Both the position numbers and the translations under genes were made by a program. The notes under the pieces were generated by a model. That model was not told the origin of the DNA. It searched no databases and saw only the letters and a list, made by a program, of their open reading frames with translations. 64,000 bases of DNA from Sphingomicrobium sp. XHP0239 (GTDB taxonomy: Bacteria > Pseudomonadota > Alphaproteobacteria > Sphingomonadales > Sphingomonadaceae). Location of the stretch: assembly GCF_039555325.1 (NCBI RefSeq), contig NZ_CP154608.1:868001-932000 (forward strand). The letters are read 5' to 3'. Below, piece by piece: positions 11,231 through 24,409 of the stretch. Numbering within the stretch: the first letter of the stretch is position 1; the number at the start of each line of letters is the position of its first letter.

Positions 11231-12391
11231 ATGTCTTCCCGCGCGCCCGCCCGCCCCGACCATGCCACCGCCGCGATCGTCTTCGCCGACGGGAGAGTCA
11301 TTTGGGGAAGGGGCTTTGGCGCGACCGGCGAGGCGGTGGGCGAATTGTGCTTCAACACCGCGATGACGGGCTATCAGGAAGTGATGACCGACCCCAGCTA
11401 CGCCAAGCAAGTCATCGCCTTCACCTTTCCCCATATCGGCAACGTGGGTTCGAACGCCGAGGACGTGGAGGCCCCGGTGGCCCATGCACTGGGCTGCATC
11501 ACGCGTGAGGAAGTGACGAGCCCGTCCAATTTCCGCAGCGAGGCGGACTTTCCGTCATGGATGGCGGAGCATGGGCGTATCGGCATTGCCGGCATCGACA
11601 CGCGGGCGCTGACGAGGCTGGTGCGCGAGGAAGGGCCGCCGACCGTCGCGATCGCGCACGCACCGGACGGATCGATCGATGTCGAAGCGTTGGCCCGGAA
11701 GGCGGCGGACTGGCCGGGGCTCGAGGGCATGGATCTCGCCAAGGAAGTGTCGCGCAAGCAGCTCGACCAATGGTCCGACGGCGGTTGGGAACTGGGGCAG
11801 GGCTACAAGCTCGGCCACGCCAGCGCCGACGCTCCGCACGTCGTGGCGATCGATTACGGCGCCAAACACAATATCTTCCGCAACCTCGTCGAAGCCGGCG
11901 CGCGCGTGACCGTGGTCCCGGCGCAGACGAGCTATGATGAGATCATGGCGCACGAGCCCGACGGCATCTTCCTGTCGAACGGGCCGGGCGATCCCGCCGC
12001 GACCGGCGACTATGCGATCCCCGTGATCCACCAGCTGCTCAACACGAAAAAGCCGCTATTCGGCATCTGCCTCGGCCACCAGCTGCTCGCGCTCGCGGTC
12101 GGGGGGCAGACATCGAAGATGTTCCAGGGTCATCGCGGCGCCAACCATCCGGTCAAGCGCTGCGCGGACGGCGTGGTCGAGATCACGAGCATGAACCACG
12201 GGTTCGCGGTGAAGCGCGAAGGCCTGCCTGACAATGTCCGCGAGACCCACGTCAGCCTGTTCGACGACAGCAATTGCGGCCTCGAACTCACCGACCGCCC
12301 GGCGTTCAGCGTCCAGTACCACCCCGAAGCCAGCCCCGGCCCGCAGGACAGTTTCTATCTGTTCGAGAAGTTCGTGGGGATGATGCGGTGA
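11231..12391 (+). CDS. carA: Carbamoyl-phosphate synthase small subunit
   Basis: The 386-residue glutaminase subunit that delivers ammonia to CarB for carbamoyl phosphate, the precursor of arginine and pyrimidines. The class I amidotransferase domain is complete: catalytic Cys280 in GICLGHQLLAL, and the His/Glu pair in QYHPEASPGP near the C-terminus. The N-terminal CPSase domain starts with the usual TAAIVFADGRVIWG. Its stop overlaps the next gene by GTGA. Unlike the common arrangement, carB does not follow directly; two small exported-protein genes lie between. Confidence 0.97.
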   Translation: MSSRAPARPDHATAAIVFADGRVIWGRGFGATGEAVGELCFNTAMTGYQEVMTDPSYAKQVIAFTFPHIGNVGSNAEDVEAPVAHALGCITREEVTSPSNFRSEADFPSWMAEHGRIGIAGIDTRALTRLVREEGPPTVAIAHAPDGSIDVEALARKAADWPGLEGMDLAKEVSRKQLDQWSDGGWELGQGYKLGHASADAPHVVAIDYGAKHNIFRNLVEAGARVTVVPAQTSYDEIMAHEPDGIFLSNGPGDPAATGDYAIPVIHQLLNTKKPLFGICLGHQLLALAVGGQTSKMFQGHRGANHPVKRCADGVVEITSMNHGFAVKREGLPDNVRETHVSLFDDSNCGLELTDRPAFSVQYHPEASPGPQDSFYLFEKFVGMMR

Positions 12392-12996
12392 TTCTTTCCC
12401 TGATTTTCGCGCTATCGTTTTCGTTAGCAGACAGTCCTCGCGAAATAGACCTCGTCAAAGAGCAACTAGAGGGGTGCGGCCTCGAGCGTGGGGCCTACTC
12501 GGTGCAATATTCCGACCTTCTTCAATCGACAGAGGTATTGATCGACGCGACTGAAGGGGGCGAACGATTTTTCGATTGCATCGAAGAAATCAAACCTCTT
12601 CCGTGGATCGAGTTTTCGGATGCGAGTGCCGCAGAAGCGTATTCGACACACAAAGACCGCAAGTGGAAGCTCGAAGGCAGTGCAATTTTATCGAAGGATC
12701 TAGCGGAGTCGGGTATGCTCGAAAACCTGCCTCGTCCGTCGAAACTGCCCGTTCCCTCGTCGGAGGTTTTAAAGCTTGCGAAGTATTTTGATGTCCCCTT
12801 GGCACCACAAGAAAGCCCCAGCGGTATCCGGGTCGATCAAATTTACTATGATGTTCCGGAAAGCTGGTTCGAAGAAGCTTTCGCGAGTGGTCGCTTTGAC
12901 GACCTCGGAAACCTCCTGATTGCACTAGAGCTCTGGTCACTCGATCACGGCGTCGAGTTTCAGCTTTTCGGTAACGAAGCGACAGGCGATGATTAG
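12388..12996 (+). CDS. Exported protein of unknown function inside the carAB operon
   Basis: A GTG at 12388 overlapping the carA stop (GTGA) opens a 202-residue frame. The first 15 residues (VILSLIFALSFSLAD) make a plausible signal peptide, although it lacks a clear positive N-terminus. The rest is acidic and soluble with no motif I recognise. Hand counting over 12481-12720 gives 124 G or C in 240 bases, about 52 percent, while a carA line at 11881-11940 gives 68 percent. The base composition therefore marks it as foreign or fast-evolving. It is translationally coupled upstream and downstream, so it is made with the CarAB enzyme. Confidence 0.72.
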   Translation: MILSLIFALSFSLADSPREIDLVKEQLEGCGLERGAYSVQYSDLLQSTEVLIDATEGGERFFDCIEEIKPLPWIEFSDASAAEAYSTHKDRKWKLEGSAILSKDLAESGMLENLPRPSKLPVPSSEVLKLAKYFDVPLAPQESPSGIRVDQIYYDVPESWFEEAFASGRFDDLGNLLIALELWSLDHGVEFQLFGNEATGDD

Positions 12997-13258
12997 ATGG
13001 GCCGTCACCATGTTGCTCTTCTTTCTAAGCGCCTGCGCGACGCCGCAGCCGGTCTTCCATACGCAGGCGCAGCTCAACGATGTCGGCGCGCGGTGCGGGC
13101 TCGCGATGGGTGAGCTGTTCCAGGACGATATCGAGCAGCGGCTGTTGTTTGTAATGCGCGAGCAGCCGACGGCGCGCGAGCAGGCCTGCGTGACCGATTT
13201 CGCCGATGATAATCATCTCAACGTCGTCCTTCTGGACGGCATTACGTTCGAGGAATAA
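12989..13258 (+). CDS. Small lipoprotein of unknown function inside the carAB operon
   Basis: An 89-residue protein starting [16 protein letters not shown]: charged N-terminus, hydrophobic core and lipobox LSAC, so it should be a lipoprotein with the lipid on Cys16. The mature part has two further Cys residues (RCGLAMG and EQACVTDF) that could form a disulfide. The start overlaps the previous gene by 8 nt and the stop overlaps carB in TAATG. No family is recognised. Confidence 0.75.
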   Translation: MIRWAVTMLLFFLSACATPQPVFHTQAQLNDVGARCGLAMGELFQDDIEQRLLFVMREQPTAREQACVTDFADDNHLNVVLLDGITFEE

Positions 13259-16200
13259 TGCCCAAACGCACCGACATCTCTTCCATCCTCGTCATTGGAG
13301 CGGGGCCTATCGTCATCGGGCAGGCGGCCGAGTTCGATTATTCGGGCAGCCAAGCGATCAAGGCGCTGAAGGAAGAGGGCTACCGCGTCATCGTGGTGAA
13401 TTCGAACCCCGCGACGATCATGACCGATCCCGGCATGGCGGATGCGACCTATATCGAGCCGATCACCGCCAAGGTGGTCGAAAAAATCATCGAGAAGGAA
13501 AAGCCCGACGCGATCCTGCCGACGATGGGCGGGCAGACGGCGCTCAATTGCGCGCTGACGCTCAATCGCGACGGGGTGCTGAAGAAGCATGGCGTTAAGT
13601 TGATCGGAGCGCAGGCCGAGGCGATCGACAAGGCCGAGGACCGCGAGAAATTCAAGGCGGCAATGGACAAGATCGGGCTCGAAAGTCCCATCAGCCAGAT
13701 CGCCAACAGCTGGGAAGAGGCAAAAGCGGCGCTCGAATCCATCGGATTGCCGGCGATCATCCGTCCCAGCTTCACCCTTGGCGGAACGGGCGGCGGGGTT
13801 GCCTACAACAAGGAGGAGTTCGAGAATATCGTCCGTGGCGGCCTGGAGGCCAGCCCCACCAACGAAGTGCTGATCGAGGAAAGCATCGTCGGGTGGAAAG
13901 AATATGAGATGGAAGTCGTGCGCGACCGCGCCGATAATTGCATCATCATCTGCTCGATCGAAAATGTCGACCCGATGGGGGTTCATACCGGGGACTCGAT
14001 TACCGTCGCGCCCGCGCTGACGCTGACCGACAAGGAATATCAGCGGATGCGGTCCGCCAGTATCGCGGTGCTTCGTGAAATCGGTGTGGAAACAGGGGGT
14101 TCGAACGTCCAGTTCGCAGTGAATCCCAAGGATGGTCGGATGGTCGTCATCGAGATGAACCCGCGCGTTTCGCGGTCTTCGGCGTTGGCATCGAAGGCAA
14201 CCGGCTTTCCGATCGCCAAGATCGCGGCGAAGCTGGCGGTAGGCTACACGCTCGACGAGTTGAAGAACGACATCACCGGTGGCGCGACACCTGCGAGCTT
14301 CGAACCGACGATCGATTACGTCGTGACCAAGATCCCGCGCTTCGCCTTCGAGAAATTCCCCGGGAGTCCGGCGCTGCTGTCGACCGCGATGAAGTCGGTC
14401 GGCGAGGTGATGGCGATCGGGCGGAATTTCGCCGAAAGTTTCCAGAAGGCGCTTCGCGGCACCGAAACGGGACTGACGGGGCTCGATCCGGTCGAGGAAT
14501 TGGTCGGCGCCAGCGAGAACGACATCGAGAATGCGTTGGGGCGGCAGAGCCCGTTCCGCATCCTCGCCGCCGCCCAGGCCTTGCGCGAAGGGTTCAGTGT
14601 CGAGCGTATCAACGCAATCAGCGGCTTCGATCGCTGGTTCCTCCGCCAACTCGAGGTGCTTGTCGAAGCCGAGCGCGGCGTCGCGGCCGAGGGGCTGCCC
14701 GGCAAGGCGTACGAGATGCGGCGTTTGAAGGGCATGGGCTTTTCCGACGAGCGGCTGGCACAACTGGCGGCGCAGAGCACGCATGCGGTCAGCGAGGCGG
14801 TCGAGGGCAGGGGCATCGTCCACGATGTCCTGCGCGCGATCACCGGCGGCACGACATCCGGCGAAGTTCGGGCGCACCGGCTGAAACTGGGCGTGCGTCC
14901 CGTCTTCAAGCGCATCGACAGCGTGGCGGCGGAGTTCGACGCGGTCACCCCCTATCTCTATTCCACCTACGAAGCGCCGCTGTTCGACGAGCCGGTGGAC
15001 GAAGCGGACGTGTCCGACCGCGAGAAGGTCATCATCCTGGGTGGCGGGCCCAATCGCATCGGACAGGGGATCGAGTTCGACTATTGCTGCGTCCATGCCG
15101 CCTTCGCGCTGGGCCGCTATCGGGGAGAGACGGGCGCCGATGATCGTGCCGAGGGGCTGGAGGTCGTGATGATCAACTGCAACCCCGAGACGGTCTCGAC
15201 CGACCCGGACACCTCCGACCGCCTCTATTTCGAGCCGCTGACCGAGGAAGACGTGCTCGAGATCATCATGACGGAGCGCGAGAAAGGCACCATCCGCGGT
15301 GTCATCGTCCAGTTGGGCGGCCAGACCCCGTTGAAGATCGCCACCGACCTGGCGCGATCGGGTGTGCCCATTCTCGGCACCAGCCCCGACAGCATCGACC
15401 TTGCCGAAGATCGCGAACGCTTCGCGCAACTGGTCAACAAACTGGGGCTGACACAGCCGGAAAATGGCATCGCGCGCAGTCGCGAAGAAGCCCTGAACGT
15501 CGCGGATAAGATCGGCTATCCCGTCCTCATCCGACCGAGCTACGTGCTCGGCGGCCGGGCCATGGAGGTGGTCGACGGTCCGGATCAGCTCGATCACTAC
15601 ATCAATACCGCCGTCGAGGTTTCGGGCAATTCACCGGTCCTGATCGACAAATATCTTCGCGATGCCATCGAGGTGGACGTCGATGCGATCTGCGACGGCG
15701 AGACGGTCGCGGTGACTGGAATCCTCCAGCATATCGAGGAAGCCGGCGTCCATTCGGGCGACAGTGCCTGCTCGCTGCCTCCCTTCAGCCTGCCGCCCCG
15801 CATTATCGAGGAAATCGAACGGCAGGCGCACGAACTCGGCATGGCGTTGAAGGTTCGCGGCCTGATGAATATCCAGTTCGCGATCAAGAACGACACGGTC
15901 TATCTGATCGAGGTCAATCCACGGGCGTCGCGGACGGTACCCTTCGTCGCCAAGGCCATCGGACGCCCCGTCGCGAAGATCGCCGCCAAGGTCATGGCCG
16001 GGGCGAGCCTCGCCGATTTCGATCCCATCGACCGCGCCGTCGATCATGTCGCGATCAAGGAAGCCGTCTTCCCGTTCGCCCGTTTTCCGGGCTCCGATCC
16101 CGTGCTGGGACCGGAAATGAAAAGCACCGGGGAAGTCATGGGAATCGCGTCCAATTTCGACGATGCCTATGCGAAGGCGCAGCTCGGTTCCGGGGCGCCC

Positions 16201-16617
16201 TATCCCCAGCAGGGGTGCGTCTTCATCTCGGTCAAGGAGAGTGACAAGGACGCGATCCTCTCCGCTGCTCAGGATCTCGACATGGCCGGTTTCAAGGTCA
16301 TCGCGACCGACGGAACCGCGGCGTTCCTGTCCGACCACGGCGTTCGCGTTTCGCGGGTCAACAAGGTCGCGCAGGGTCGCCCGCATATCGTCGACCGGAT
16401 CAAGGACGGCGACGTCGATCTTGTCTTCAATACAACCGAGGGTTGGCAGAGCCTCAAGGACAGTCAGAACATCCGCGAAGCGGCGCTCAAGGCCCGGATC
16501 CCTTACTATACGACCGTGGGGGCGTGCCGGGCCATCGCACGCATCATCGGAAGGGCCGATCCTGAAACTCTTGAAGTCCGATCGCTTCAATCCTATTATT
16601 CACGTTCCCGAAAGTAA
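13258..16617 (+). CDS. carB: Carbamoyl-phosphate synthase large subunit
   Basis: The 1119-residue synthetase subunit. It has the two homologous ATP-grasp halves (first [17 protein letters not shown], second [17 protein letters not shown] near residue 597), the linking oligomerisation region, and a C-terminal MGS-like regulatory domain. The start ATG shares its A with the TAA stop of the upstream lipoprotein gene, so expression of the large subunit is coupled to that gene rather than directly to carA. Confidence 0.97.
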   Translation: MPKRTDISSILVIGAGPIVIGQAAEFDYSGSQAIKALKEEGYRVIVVNSNPATIMTDPGMADATYIEPITAKVVEKIIEKEKPDAILPTMGGQTALNCALTLNRDGVLKKHGVKLIGAQAEAIDKAEDREKFKAAMDKIGLESPISQIANSWEEAKAALESIGLPAIIRPSFTLGGTGGGVAYNKEEFENIVRGGLEASPTNEVLIEESIVGWKEYEMEVVRDRADNCIIICSIENVDPMGVHTGDSITVAPALTLTDKEYQRMRSASIAVLREIGVETGGSNVQFAVNPKDGRMVVIEMNPRVSRSSALASKATGFPIAKIAAKLAVGYTLDELKNDITGGATPASFEPTIDYVVTKIPRFAFEKFPGSPALLSTAMKSVGEVMAIGRNFAESFQKALRGTETGLTGLDPVEELVGASENDIENALGRQSPFRILAAAQALREGFSVERINAISGFDRWFLRQLEVLVEAERGVAAEGLPGKAYEMRRLKGMGFSDERLAQLAAQSTHAVSEAVEGRGIVHDVLRAITGGTTSGEVRAHRLKLGVRPVFKRIDSVAAEFDAVTPYLYSTYEAPLFDEPVDEADVSDREKVIILGGGPNRIGQGIEFDYCCVHAAFALGRYRGETGADDRAEGLEVVMINCNPETVSTDPDTSDRLYFEPLTEEDVLEIIMTEREKGTIRGVIVQLGGQTPLKIATDLARSGVPILGTSPDSIDLAEDRERFAQLVNKLGLTQPENGIARSREEALNVADKIGYPVLIRPSYVLGGRAMEVVDGPDQLDHYINTAVEVSGNSPVLIDKYLRDAIEVDVDAICDGETVAVTGILQHIEEAGVHSGDSACSLPPFSLPPRIIEEIERQAHELGMALKVRGLMNIQFAIKNDTVYLIEVNPRASRTVPFVAKAIGRPVAKIAAKVMAGASLADFDPIDRAVDHVAIKEAVFPFARFPGSDPVLGPEMKSTGEVMGIASNFDDAYAKAQLGSGAPYPQQGCVFISVKESDKDAILSAAQDLDMAGFKVIATDGTAAFLSDHGVRVSRVNKVAQGRPHIVDRIKDGDVDLVFNTTEGWQSLKDSQNIREAALKARIPYYTTVGACRAIARIIGRADPETLEVRSLQSYYSRSRK

Positions 16618-16687
16618 TCACCACAAACCGCCTCGACGCGCTGCGTATTGCAGCAACAGAACGGTTTTGACGAAGGATTGAAGTGCG

Positions 16688-17164
16688 ATGGCAAGCGAAA
16701 AGGTGCCCATGCTGGCCGAGGGCCATCAAAAGCTTTCCGCCGAAGTGAAGCGGCTGAAGACGATCGAACGCCCCGCGGTGATCGATGCGATCGAAGAAGC
16801 GCGTGCGCATGGAGACTTGTCGGAAAACGCGGAATATCACGCCGCCAAGGAGCGGCAGGGTCAGATCGAGGCGACCATCTCGCATATCGAGGACCAACTG
16901 TCCCGCGCGATGGTGATCGATCCGACGACATTGTCGGGGGACAAGGTGGTGTTCGGCGCTACCGTTCACCTCGTCGACGAGGACGACAATCCGAAAACCT
17001 ACCAGCTTGTCGGCGAAAGCGAGGCCGACGCGGCCTCGGGTCGTATCAACTTCAATTCGCCGCTGGCGCGCGCGCTGATCGGGCGCAGCGTCGGGGACGA
17101 GATCGAGGTCACGACCCCCGCAGGCGAGAAATATTACGAGATCGAGAAGGTCGAGTTCAAATAA
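16688..17164 (+). CDS. greA: Transcription elongation factor GreA
   Basis: A 158-residue protein with the N-terminal coiled-coil carrying the acidic tip ([17 protein letters not shown]) and the C-terminal FKBP-like domain ending in [12 protein letters not shown]. GreA enters the RNA polymerase secondary channel and stimulates cleavage of backtracked transcripts. It follows carB by 70 nt and its TAA overlaps the rhomboid start by one base. Confidence 0.96.
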   Translation: MASEKVPMLAEGHQKLSAEVKRLKTIERPAVIDAIEEARAHGDLSENAEYHAAKERQGQIEATISHIEDQLSRAMVIDPTTLSGDKVVFGATVHLVDEDDNPKTYQLVGESEADAASGRINFNSPLARALIGRSVGDEIEVTTPAGEKYYEIEKVEFK

Positions 17165-17796
17165 TGGCGTTGCTGCGGTCGGCCACCGGCGTCATCGCCG
17201 TGCTGACCGCGATCGTCTTCGTCCTCGTCCTCGTGCTCATTGGCGAGGGGAGGGCGTTCGTGCTGGGCGGCTTCATTCCCGCGCGAGTGGCGGGCCTTAT
17301 TCCATTGCCGGACGCGATACCGGCATTCCTGACACCTCTGACGGCTGCATTGCTCCATGCGGGCTTCGCGCATCTCGCTTTCAACCTTGTCATCCTGCTC
17401 TATTGCGGGTTCCAATTGGAGCGTCTGGTAGGCGCGGGCCAGTTCGTCCTTCTCTACATCGTCGGAGCGTATGGGGCAGCCGCCGCGCAATGGCTGCTGG
17501 ACCCGGTCGCCGCCGTCCCCATGGTTGGCGCGTCGGGAGCGGTCAGCGCAGTGGTCGGTGCGTTTGCCGTCCGCTTCGGTAAGGCAAAAAGGGTGACCGG
17601 ATCCCGCAATGTCGACCGTGCGATCCACGTGATCTGGCTGCTCGCCGCCTGGGTGGTGCTGCAGTTGATGGTGGACTGGATGGGGACGATGGACGGCACG
17701 CTGATCGCGACGCCCGCGCACATCGGCGGCTTCGTCGTCGGACTGCTGGCGAATGGATTTCTAAGGGTCGAAGGAGGACCCCGACACGCGCTCTAG
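17164..17796 (+). CDS. Rhomboid family intramembrane serine protease
   Basis: A 210-residue membrane protein with six or so hydrophobic helices. The rhomboid catalytic elements are present: H65-x4-H70 followed by FN in helix 2, the nucleophile Ser124 in GASGA, and His186 in PAHIGG. It would cleave membrane-spanning substrates in the inner membrane. The start ATG overlaps the greA stop (TAATG) and the stop overlaps the convergent DUF4170 gene. Confidence 0.93.
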   Translation: MALLRSATGVIAVLTAIVFVLVLVLIGEGRAFVLGGFIPARVAGLIPLPDAIPAFLTPLTAALLHAGFAHLAFNLVILLYCGFQLERLVGAGQFVLLYIVGAYGAAAAQWLLDPVAAVPMVGASGAVSAVVGAFAVRFGKAKRVTGSRNVDRAIHVIWLLAAWVVLQLMVDWMGTMDGTLIATPAHIGGFVVGLLANGFLRVEGGPRHAL

Positions 17797-18035
17797 GAGG
17801 CGTCGCCTTCCTTTTCGAGCATCTTTTCGTCGGGTTCGAGCAAGCGATGCAGGTGGACGACGACATATTTGACGTCAGCCTCGTCCACGGTCCGCTGCGC
17901 TGCGCCGCGCCACGCTTCTTCCGCAGCGGCGTAATTGTCATACAGGCCGACCATTTCGATGGCATCGAGGTCGGTGAATTCGAGGCCGCGCGGATCCTTG
18001 ACCCGGCCGCCGAAAACGAGATGGAGCTTGCTCAT
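17793..18035 (-). CDS. DUF4170 domain protein
   Basis: An 80-residue cytoplasmic protein (MSKLHLVFGGRVKDP, ending DEKMLEKEGDAS) of the short DUF4170 type found widely in alphaproteobacteria. The conserved core is a small alpha/beta fold with GLYDNYAAAEEAWRGAAQ and YVVVHLHRLL. Function is unknown. It stands downstream of the stress-protein set on the same strand, 61 nt after its last gene. Confidence 0.85.
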   Translation of the reverse strand: MSKLHLVFGGRVKDPRGLEFTDLDAIEMVGLYDNYAAAEEAWRGAAQRTVDEADVKYVVVHLHRLLEPDEKMLEKEGDAS

Positions 18036-18096
18036 GCGCGGCCCGCTAGCAGCAAAAAACCACTTTGCGAAGCCGCGATGAGCAACTCTTCGGGTC

Positions 18097-18567
18097 CTAC
18101 TTCTTGTTCTTGGCGGCTTCGGTCGCCGCGCTCGCCGACTGCTTGGCTGCAGCGCTGACGTCGCGGGCGACGTCACGCACCGCATTTTCGGCCGCTTCGG
18201 TCGTAAGACCACGCTCTTCTAGCTGCTTCTGTCCGGCCGACTTGGCGGCGTCGAACGCGCCGTGGGCGCGCGTGTTGATGTCCTTGCCCACGTCGCGGAG
18301 CAATTCCTTTTCCTTCTGACTGCGCGGCACGAGTGCGCCGATCAGTGCACCGAGACCGAGACCGGCCGCGAGCGCAATCAGCGGATTCCGTTCGAGACCG
18401 TCGCCCGCCTTGCGCGCTCCGTCACGTGCACCCTGGCGCGCACTGCCGTAGGCATCCACTGCCTTGGTCCGGGCACTGTCATAGGCGCGGGAAGCGCTGA
18501 CCTTGGCGTCGCTAGCGGCCTGACCGGCCTTCATCTTGGCTTCGTTGGCTTTGTCTTTCACACTCAT
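18097..18567 (-). CDS. YqjD/ElaB-like membrane-anchored stress protein
   Basis: A 156-residue, Ala/Lys-rich helical protein with one short hydrophobic segment in the middle (RNPLIALAAGLGLGALIGALV, shown in part, about residues 60-80). This layout of a charged helix plus a Gly/Ala-rich anchor preceded by the NPL motif resembles YqjD/ElaB-type inner-membrane proteins that bind ribosomes in stationary phase. The similarity is one of architecture, not a clear family match. It is the last gene of the four-gene cluster and overlaps its neighbour by ATGA; GGAG lies seven bases upstream of the ATG. Confidence 0.7.
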   Translation of the reverse strand: MSVKDKANEAKMKAGQAASDAKVSASRAYDSARTKAVDAYGSARQGARDGARKAGDGLERNPLIALAAGLGLGALIGALVPRSQKEKELLRDVGKDINTRAHGAFDAAKSAGQKQLEERGLTTEAAENAVRDVARDVSAAAKQSASAATEAAKNKK

Positions 18568-19039
18568 TTCGTCGTCTCCGTTTGTTTGGTTCGTGCCGGT
18601 TTCTTGGATACCGGCCGTGGTTTCTTGTCTTCGATCGGGGTGGTGGCGTCCCGGAACTCGTCGACGCTCGGCGTCGCGGTCTCCGTACGAGACGTGCGGG
18701 GCAACGCCCCGCGTTTCTCGACCTCGTCGCGATTCTCATCGTCACCGGTCAATTTCTCGACGCCGCTGACTGCCAACCTGCCGACAGGTTTGCGCGCGAG
18801 AAACAATCCGAAGGCAGCCGCGAGGCCGCCGACGAGCACAGGTTTGCGTTTGGTGAAATCCACCGCTTTGTCCGCAACCTTGCTGCCGGCCCGCTTGGTT
18901 TCCACCCACGCCATTTCGGCGATGAGATCGGGGGCGAGGCGGCGTTTGGTCTCCCCGAGCGCGAACTTTACCGAATGAAGCAATTGTGCGCGCTTCACCT
19001 CGACGTCGTTCTTTGCGGATAGCACTTTGGGATCGATAC

Positions 19040-19043
<4 letters not shown>
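18564..19043 (-). CDS. DUF3618-like membrane protein
   Basis: A 159-residue protein with an N-terminal amphipathic half, a hydrophobic segment KPVLVGGLAAAFGLFLARK near residues 67-85, and a long Lys/Glu/Thr-rich disordered tail. The position and form match the DUF3618-type proteins that accompany holin-like and YqjD-like genes in alphaproteobacteria. GGAGG precedes the ATG. Both ends overlap neighbours by ATGA, so the set is one translation unit. Confidence 0.68.
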
Positions 19044-21477
<2,434 letters not shown>

Positions 21478-21547
21478 GCGCGGCAAAACAGCGTCTTCGG
21501 CGCGAAATTTTCTTGGTTTATTTTTCGTTTCATGGTCTAAGCGCGCT

Positions 21548-21859
21548 ATGGGGATGAAGAGCGGATCGACGGGATTGCTGAAGCGGGTCGTTTGGCCGTT
21601 GATCGCGTTCGTCATTATCGGCAACTTCGCGACATATGCCATTGCGGGCGACAACGGGCTGCTCGCCTGGGGCGGGCACGTTCGTGCGCTCGACGAGCGT
21701 CGCGCCGAGCTCGTTTCACTGCAGGCCGAACGCGATGCGCTGAAGCACCGCTCGGATCTTCTCAATCCGCGCGCCGCCGATCCCGACATGGCGGAGGAGC
21801 TGGTACGCCGCGACCTCGGCCTGATCCGCGACGACGAGATAATCATTCCGCTCGACTGA
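21548..21859 (+). CDS. DivIC/FtsB-like septum formation initiator protein
   Basis: A 103-residue bitopic membrane protein: short cytoplasmic N-terminus, one transmembrane helix (VVWPLIAFVIIGNFATYAI, about residues 12-30), then a periplasmic coiled-coil (RALDERRAELVSLQAERDAL) and the characteristic ending EELVRRDLGLIRDDEIIIPL. FtsB-type proteins join FtsL and FtsQ at the division site. Its place between eno and pdhA is the usual one in alphaproteobacteria. A start at 21554 is also possible. Confidence 0.9.
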   Translation: MGMKSGSTGLLKRVVWPLIAFVIIGNFATYAIAGDNGLLAWGGHVRALDERRAELVSLQAERDALKHRSDLLNPRAADPDMAEELVRRDLGLIRDDEIIIPLD

Positions 21860-21891
21860 GCGGAAACGTTCACATTCCTTGCCGGGAACGA

Positions 21892-21921
21892 TTGCCTTTT
21901 CCGTAGCGTCGCACCTATAGC
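21892..21921 (+). promoter_or_regulatory. Possible sigma-70 promoter of pdhAB
   Basis: TTGCCT at 21892-21897 and TATAGC at 21916-21921 are separated by 18 nt, about 22 nt before the pdhA start codon. The same stretch also contains GGAAC-N17-CGTC, one base off an EcfG promoter, which I consider coincidental. Confidence 0.4.
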
Positions 21922-21943
21922 CACGCCGAGAACAGGAGAGATC

Positions 21944-23014
21944 ATGGCGAAGAAGCCGGCCCGAAAGGCGCCTTCGAAGAAGGCCGCATCGCGAACCCTC
22001 GATTCCCAGAAGAATATGCCCGAACCGCCTCAGCCGAAGCGCTACGAGGCGACACAGGACCAACTGCTCGAACTCTACAAGCAGATGCTCCTCATCCGCC
22101 GGTTCGAAGAGCGTGCCGGCCAGCTTTACGGCCTCGGGCTCATCGGCGGATTCTGTCACCTTTATATTGGGCAGGAAGCGGTCGCCGTTGGCCTCCAGTC
22201 GGCGATGGAAGTCGGCAAGGACAGCGTCATCACCGGCTATCGCGACCATGGCCACATGCTTGCCTACGGCATCGATCCCAACGTGATCATGGCCGAACTG
22301 ACCGGACGGGCCGCCGGTATTTCGAAGGGCAAGGGCGGCTCGATGCACATGTTCAGCGTCGAACATGGTTTCTACGGCGGTCACGGCATTGTCGGGGCGC
22401 AGGTCAGCCTCGGCACCGGTCTTGCCTTCAAGCACCAGTATAGCGGCGATGGAGGCGTCAACCTGTCCTATTTCGGCGACGGCGCGGCGAACCAGGGCCA
22501 GGTCTACGAGAGCTTCAACATGGCCGAGCTGTGGGATCTGCCAATCATCTACGCTATCGAGAACAACCAATATGCGATGGGCACGAGCGTGAAGCGCTCG
22601 GCGTCCGAACCCGAACTGTGGAAACGCGGGAAGAGCTTTCAGATCCCCGGCATCCAAGTCGACGGGATGGACGTCCTGGCAGTGCGCGGGGCGGCAGAAG
22701 TCGCGCTGGAATGGACGCGCAGCGGGAAGGGGCCGATCCTGCTCGAACTGATGACCTATCGGTATCGCGGCCATTCGATGTCCGACCCCGCCAAATATCG
22801 CACGCGCGACGAGGTCGACAGTTTCCGGGGCGGACGCGATCCGCTCGAACAGGCGAAGCAGGAATTGCTGAATATGGGCGCGGGCGAGGAAGAGCTCAAG
22901 GCGATCGACGACGAGATCAAGGAGCGCATCAAGGAGGCGGCCAAGTTCGCCGAAGACGCACCGGAGCCGGAGGCGGACGAACTCTATACCGACGTTCTGG
23001 TGGAGAGCTATTGA
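21944..23014 (+). CDS. pdhA: Pyruvate dehydrogenase E1 component, alpha subunit
   Basis: A 356-residue protein with the thiamine-diphosphate-binding motif [17 protein letters not shown] and the phosphorylation-loop-like region [15 protein letters not shown]. With PdhB it forms the heterotetrameric E1 that decarboxylates pyruvate. The N-terminal 30 residues are Lys/Ala-rich and disordered. GGAGAG precedes the ATG. Its TGA overlaps the pdhB ATG. Confidence 0.97.
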   Translation: MAKKPARKAPSKKAASRTLDSQKNMPEPPQPKRYEATQDQLLELYKQMLLIRRFEERAGQLYGLGLIGGFCHLYIGQEAVAVGLQSAMEVGKDSVITGYRDHGHMLAYGIDPNVIMAELTGRAAGISKGKGGSMHMFSVEHGFYGGHGIVGAQVSLGTGLAFKHQYSGDGGVNLSYFGDGAANQGQVYESFNMAELWDLPIIYAIENNQYAMGTSVKRSASEPELWKRGKSFQIPGIQVDGMDVLAVRGAAEVALEWTRSGKGPILLELMTYRYRGHSMSDPAKYRTRDEVDSFRGGRDPLEQAKQELLNMGAGEEELKAIDDEIKERIKEAAKFAEDAPEPEADELYTDVLVESY

Positions 23015-24402
23015 TGGCGACCGAACTGAAGATGCCCGCCCTCTCGCCGACGATGGAAGAGGGCACGCTCGCAAAGTGGCTCAAGTCCGAGGGCGACGAG
23101 GTCGCGGCGGGCGATATTCTCGCCGAAATCGAGACCGACAAGGCGACGATGGAATTCGAAGCGGTCGACGAGGGGACGCTGCTCAAGATTCTCGTACCCG
23201 AAGGGACCGACAATGTCGCCGTCGGAACTGCGATCGCGATGATCGGCGAGGAAGGCGAGGACGTTTCGGATGATGCGGCACCGGCCAACGCCGAAGCCTC
23301 GAACGACGACGGAGAAGGCAAGGACGTCGGACGAGAGGAAAGCGAGGCAGCGATTACCAAGGACCTGCCGTCCACCAGCAAGATCAGCCACGTCTACGCC
23401 GACCTTCCCGAGGGCACCGAAACGGTCGCCACCAGCGTGCGCGAGGCCTTGCGCGACGCGATGGCCGAGGAAATGCGGTCCGACGATCGCGTCTTCGTGA
23501 TGGGCGAGGAAGTTGCCGAATATCAGGGCGCCTACAAGGTCACGCAGGGCCTGCTCGATGAATTTGGATCGAAGCGCGTCGTCGATACGCCCATCACCGA
23601 ACATGGGTTCGCAGGACTGGGCGCCGGCGCCGCGATGGGCGGCCTTCGCCCCGTCATCGAGTTCATGACCTTCAATTTCGCTATGCAGGCGATCGATCAC
23701 ATCATCAATTCGGCCGCGAAGACGAATTACATGTCCGGCGGCCAGATGCGTTGCCCCATCGTGTTCCGCGGTCCCAATGGCGCCGCCAGTCGCGTCGCGG
23801 CGCAGCACAGCCAGAATTACGGCCCGTGGTACGCCAGCGTCCCGGGACTTATCGTCATCGCGCCCTACACCGCCGCCGACGCGAAGGGGCTGTTGAAAGC
23901 TGCGATCCGCAGCGAGGACCCGGTCGTCTTCCTCGAGAACGAATTGCTCTACGGGCAGAATTTCGACGTGCCGCAGGTCGACGACTATGTCCTCCCGATC
24001 GGCAAGGCGCGGATTGCGCGCGAGGGAAGCGACGTCACCATCGTCAGCTATTCGATCGGCGTGGGCGTGGCGCTCGACGCCGCGAACAGACTTGCCGAGG
24101 ACGGCATCGATGCGGAGGTCATCGATCTGCGCACCCTGCGTCCGCTCGACCGCGGCACCGTGCTCGCCAGCCTCGCCAAGACCAATCGAATGGTCAGCGT
24201 CGAGGAAGGCTGGCCCGGCTGTTCGATCAGCAGCGAAATCATGGCCATCGCGATGGAGGAAGGGTTCGACGATCTGGACGCCCCCGTCCTTCGCGTCACC
24301 AACGAGGACGTGCCGCTGCCCTATGCCGCCAATCTCGAGAAGCTGGCGCTGATCAAGCCCGAGGCGGTCGTGGAGGCAGTGCGGCGCGTCACCTATCGCT
24401 GA
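23014..24402 (+). CDS. pdhB: Pyruvate dehydrogenase E1 component, beta subunit with lipoyl domain
   Basis: A 462-residue protein in two parts. Residues 1-80 are a lipoyl domain with the modified lysine in [11 protein letters not shown]. After an acidic linker (about 85-125) comes the E1 beta transketolase fold ([11 protein letters not shown], then [18 protein letters not shown]). An E1 beta carrying its own lipoyl domain is typical of alphaproteobacterial PDH complexes. E2 (pdhC) and E3 are not next to it here; instead a phytoene-synthase-like gene follows. Confidence 0.97.
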   Translation: MATELKMPALSPTMEEGTLAKWLKSEGDEVAAGDILAEIETDKATMEFEAVDEGTLLKILVPEGTDNVAVGTAIAMIGEEGEDVSDDAAPANAEASNDDGEGKDVGREESEAAITKDLPSTSKISHVYADLPEGTETVATSVREALRDAMAEEMRSDDRVFVMGEEVAEYQGAYKVTQGLLDEFGSKRVVDTPITEHGFAGLGAGAAMGGLRPVIEFMTFNFAMQAIDHIINSAAKTNYMSGGQMRCPIVFRGPNGAASRVAAQHSQNYGPWYASVPGLIVIAPYTAADAKGLLKAAIRSEDPVVFLENELLYGQNFDVPQVDDYVLPIGKARIAREGSDVTIVSYSIGVGVALDAANRLAEDGIDAEVIDLRTLRPLDRGTVLASLAKTNRMVSVEEGWPGCSISSEIMAIAMEEGFDDLDAPVLRVTNEDVPLPYAANLEKLALIKPEAVVEAVRRVTYR

Positions 24403-24409
24403 GGGTGCG

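Noticed and set aside
13213..15597. Open frame of 794 codons on the minus strand opposite carB
   Set aside because: Antisense shadow of carB; no recognisable domain and no ribosome binding site.
21886..21912. GGAAC-N17-CGTC before pdhA as an EcfG promoter
   Set aside because: The last -10 base is wrong and a housekeeping -35/-10 pair overlaps; pyruvate dehydrogenase is not an expected stress gene.
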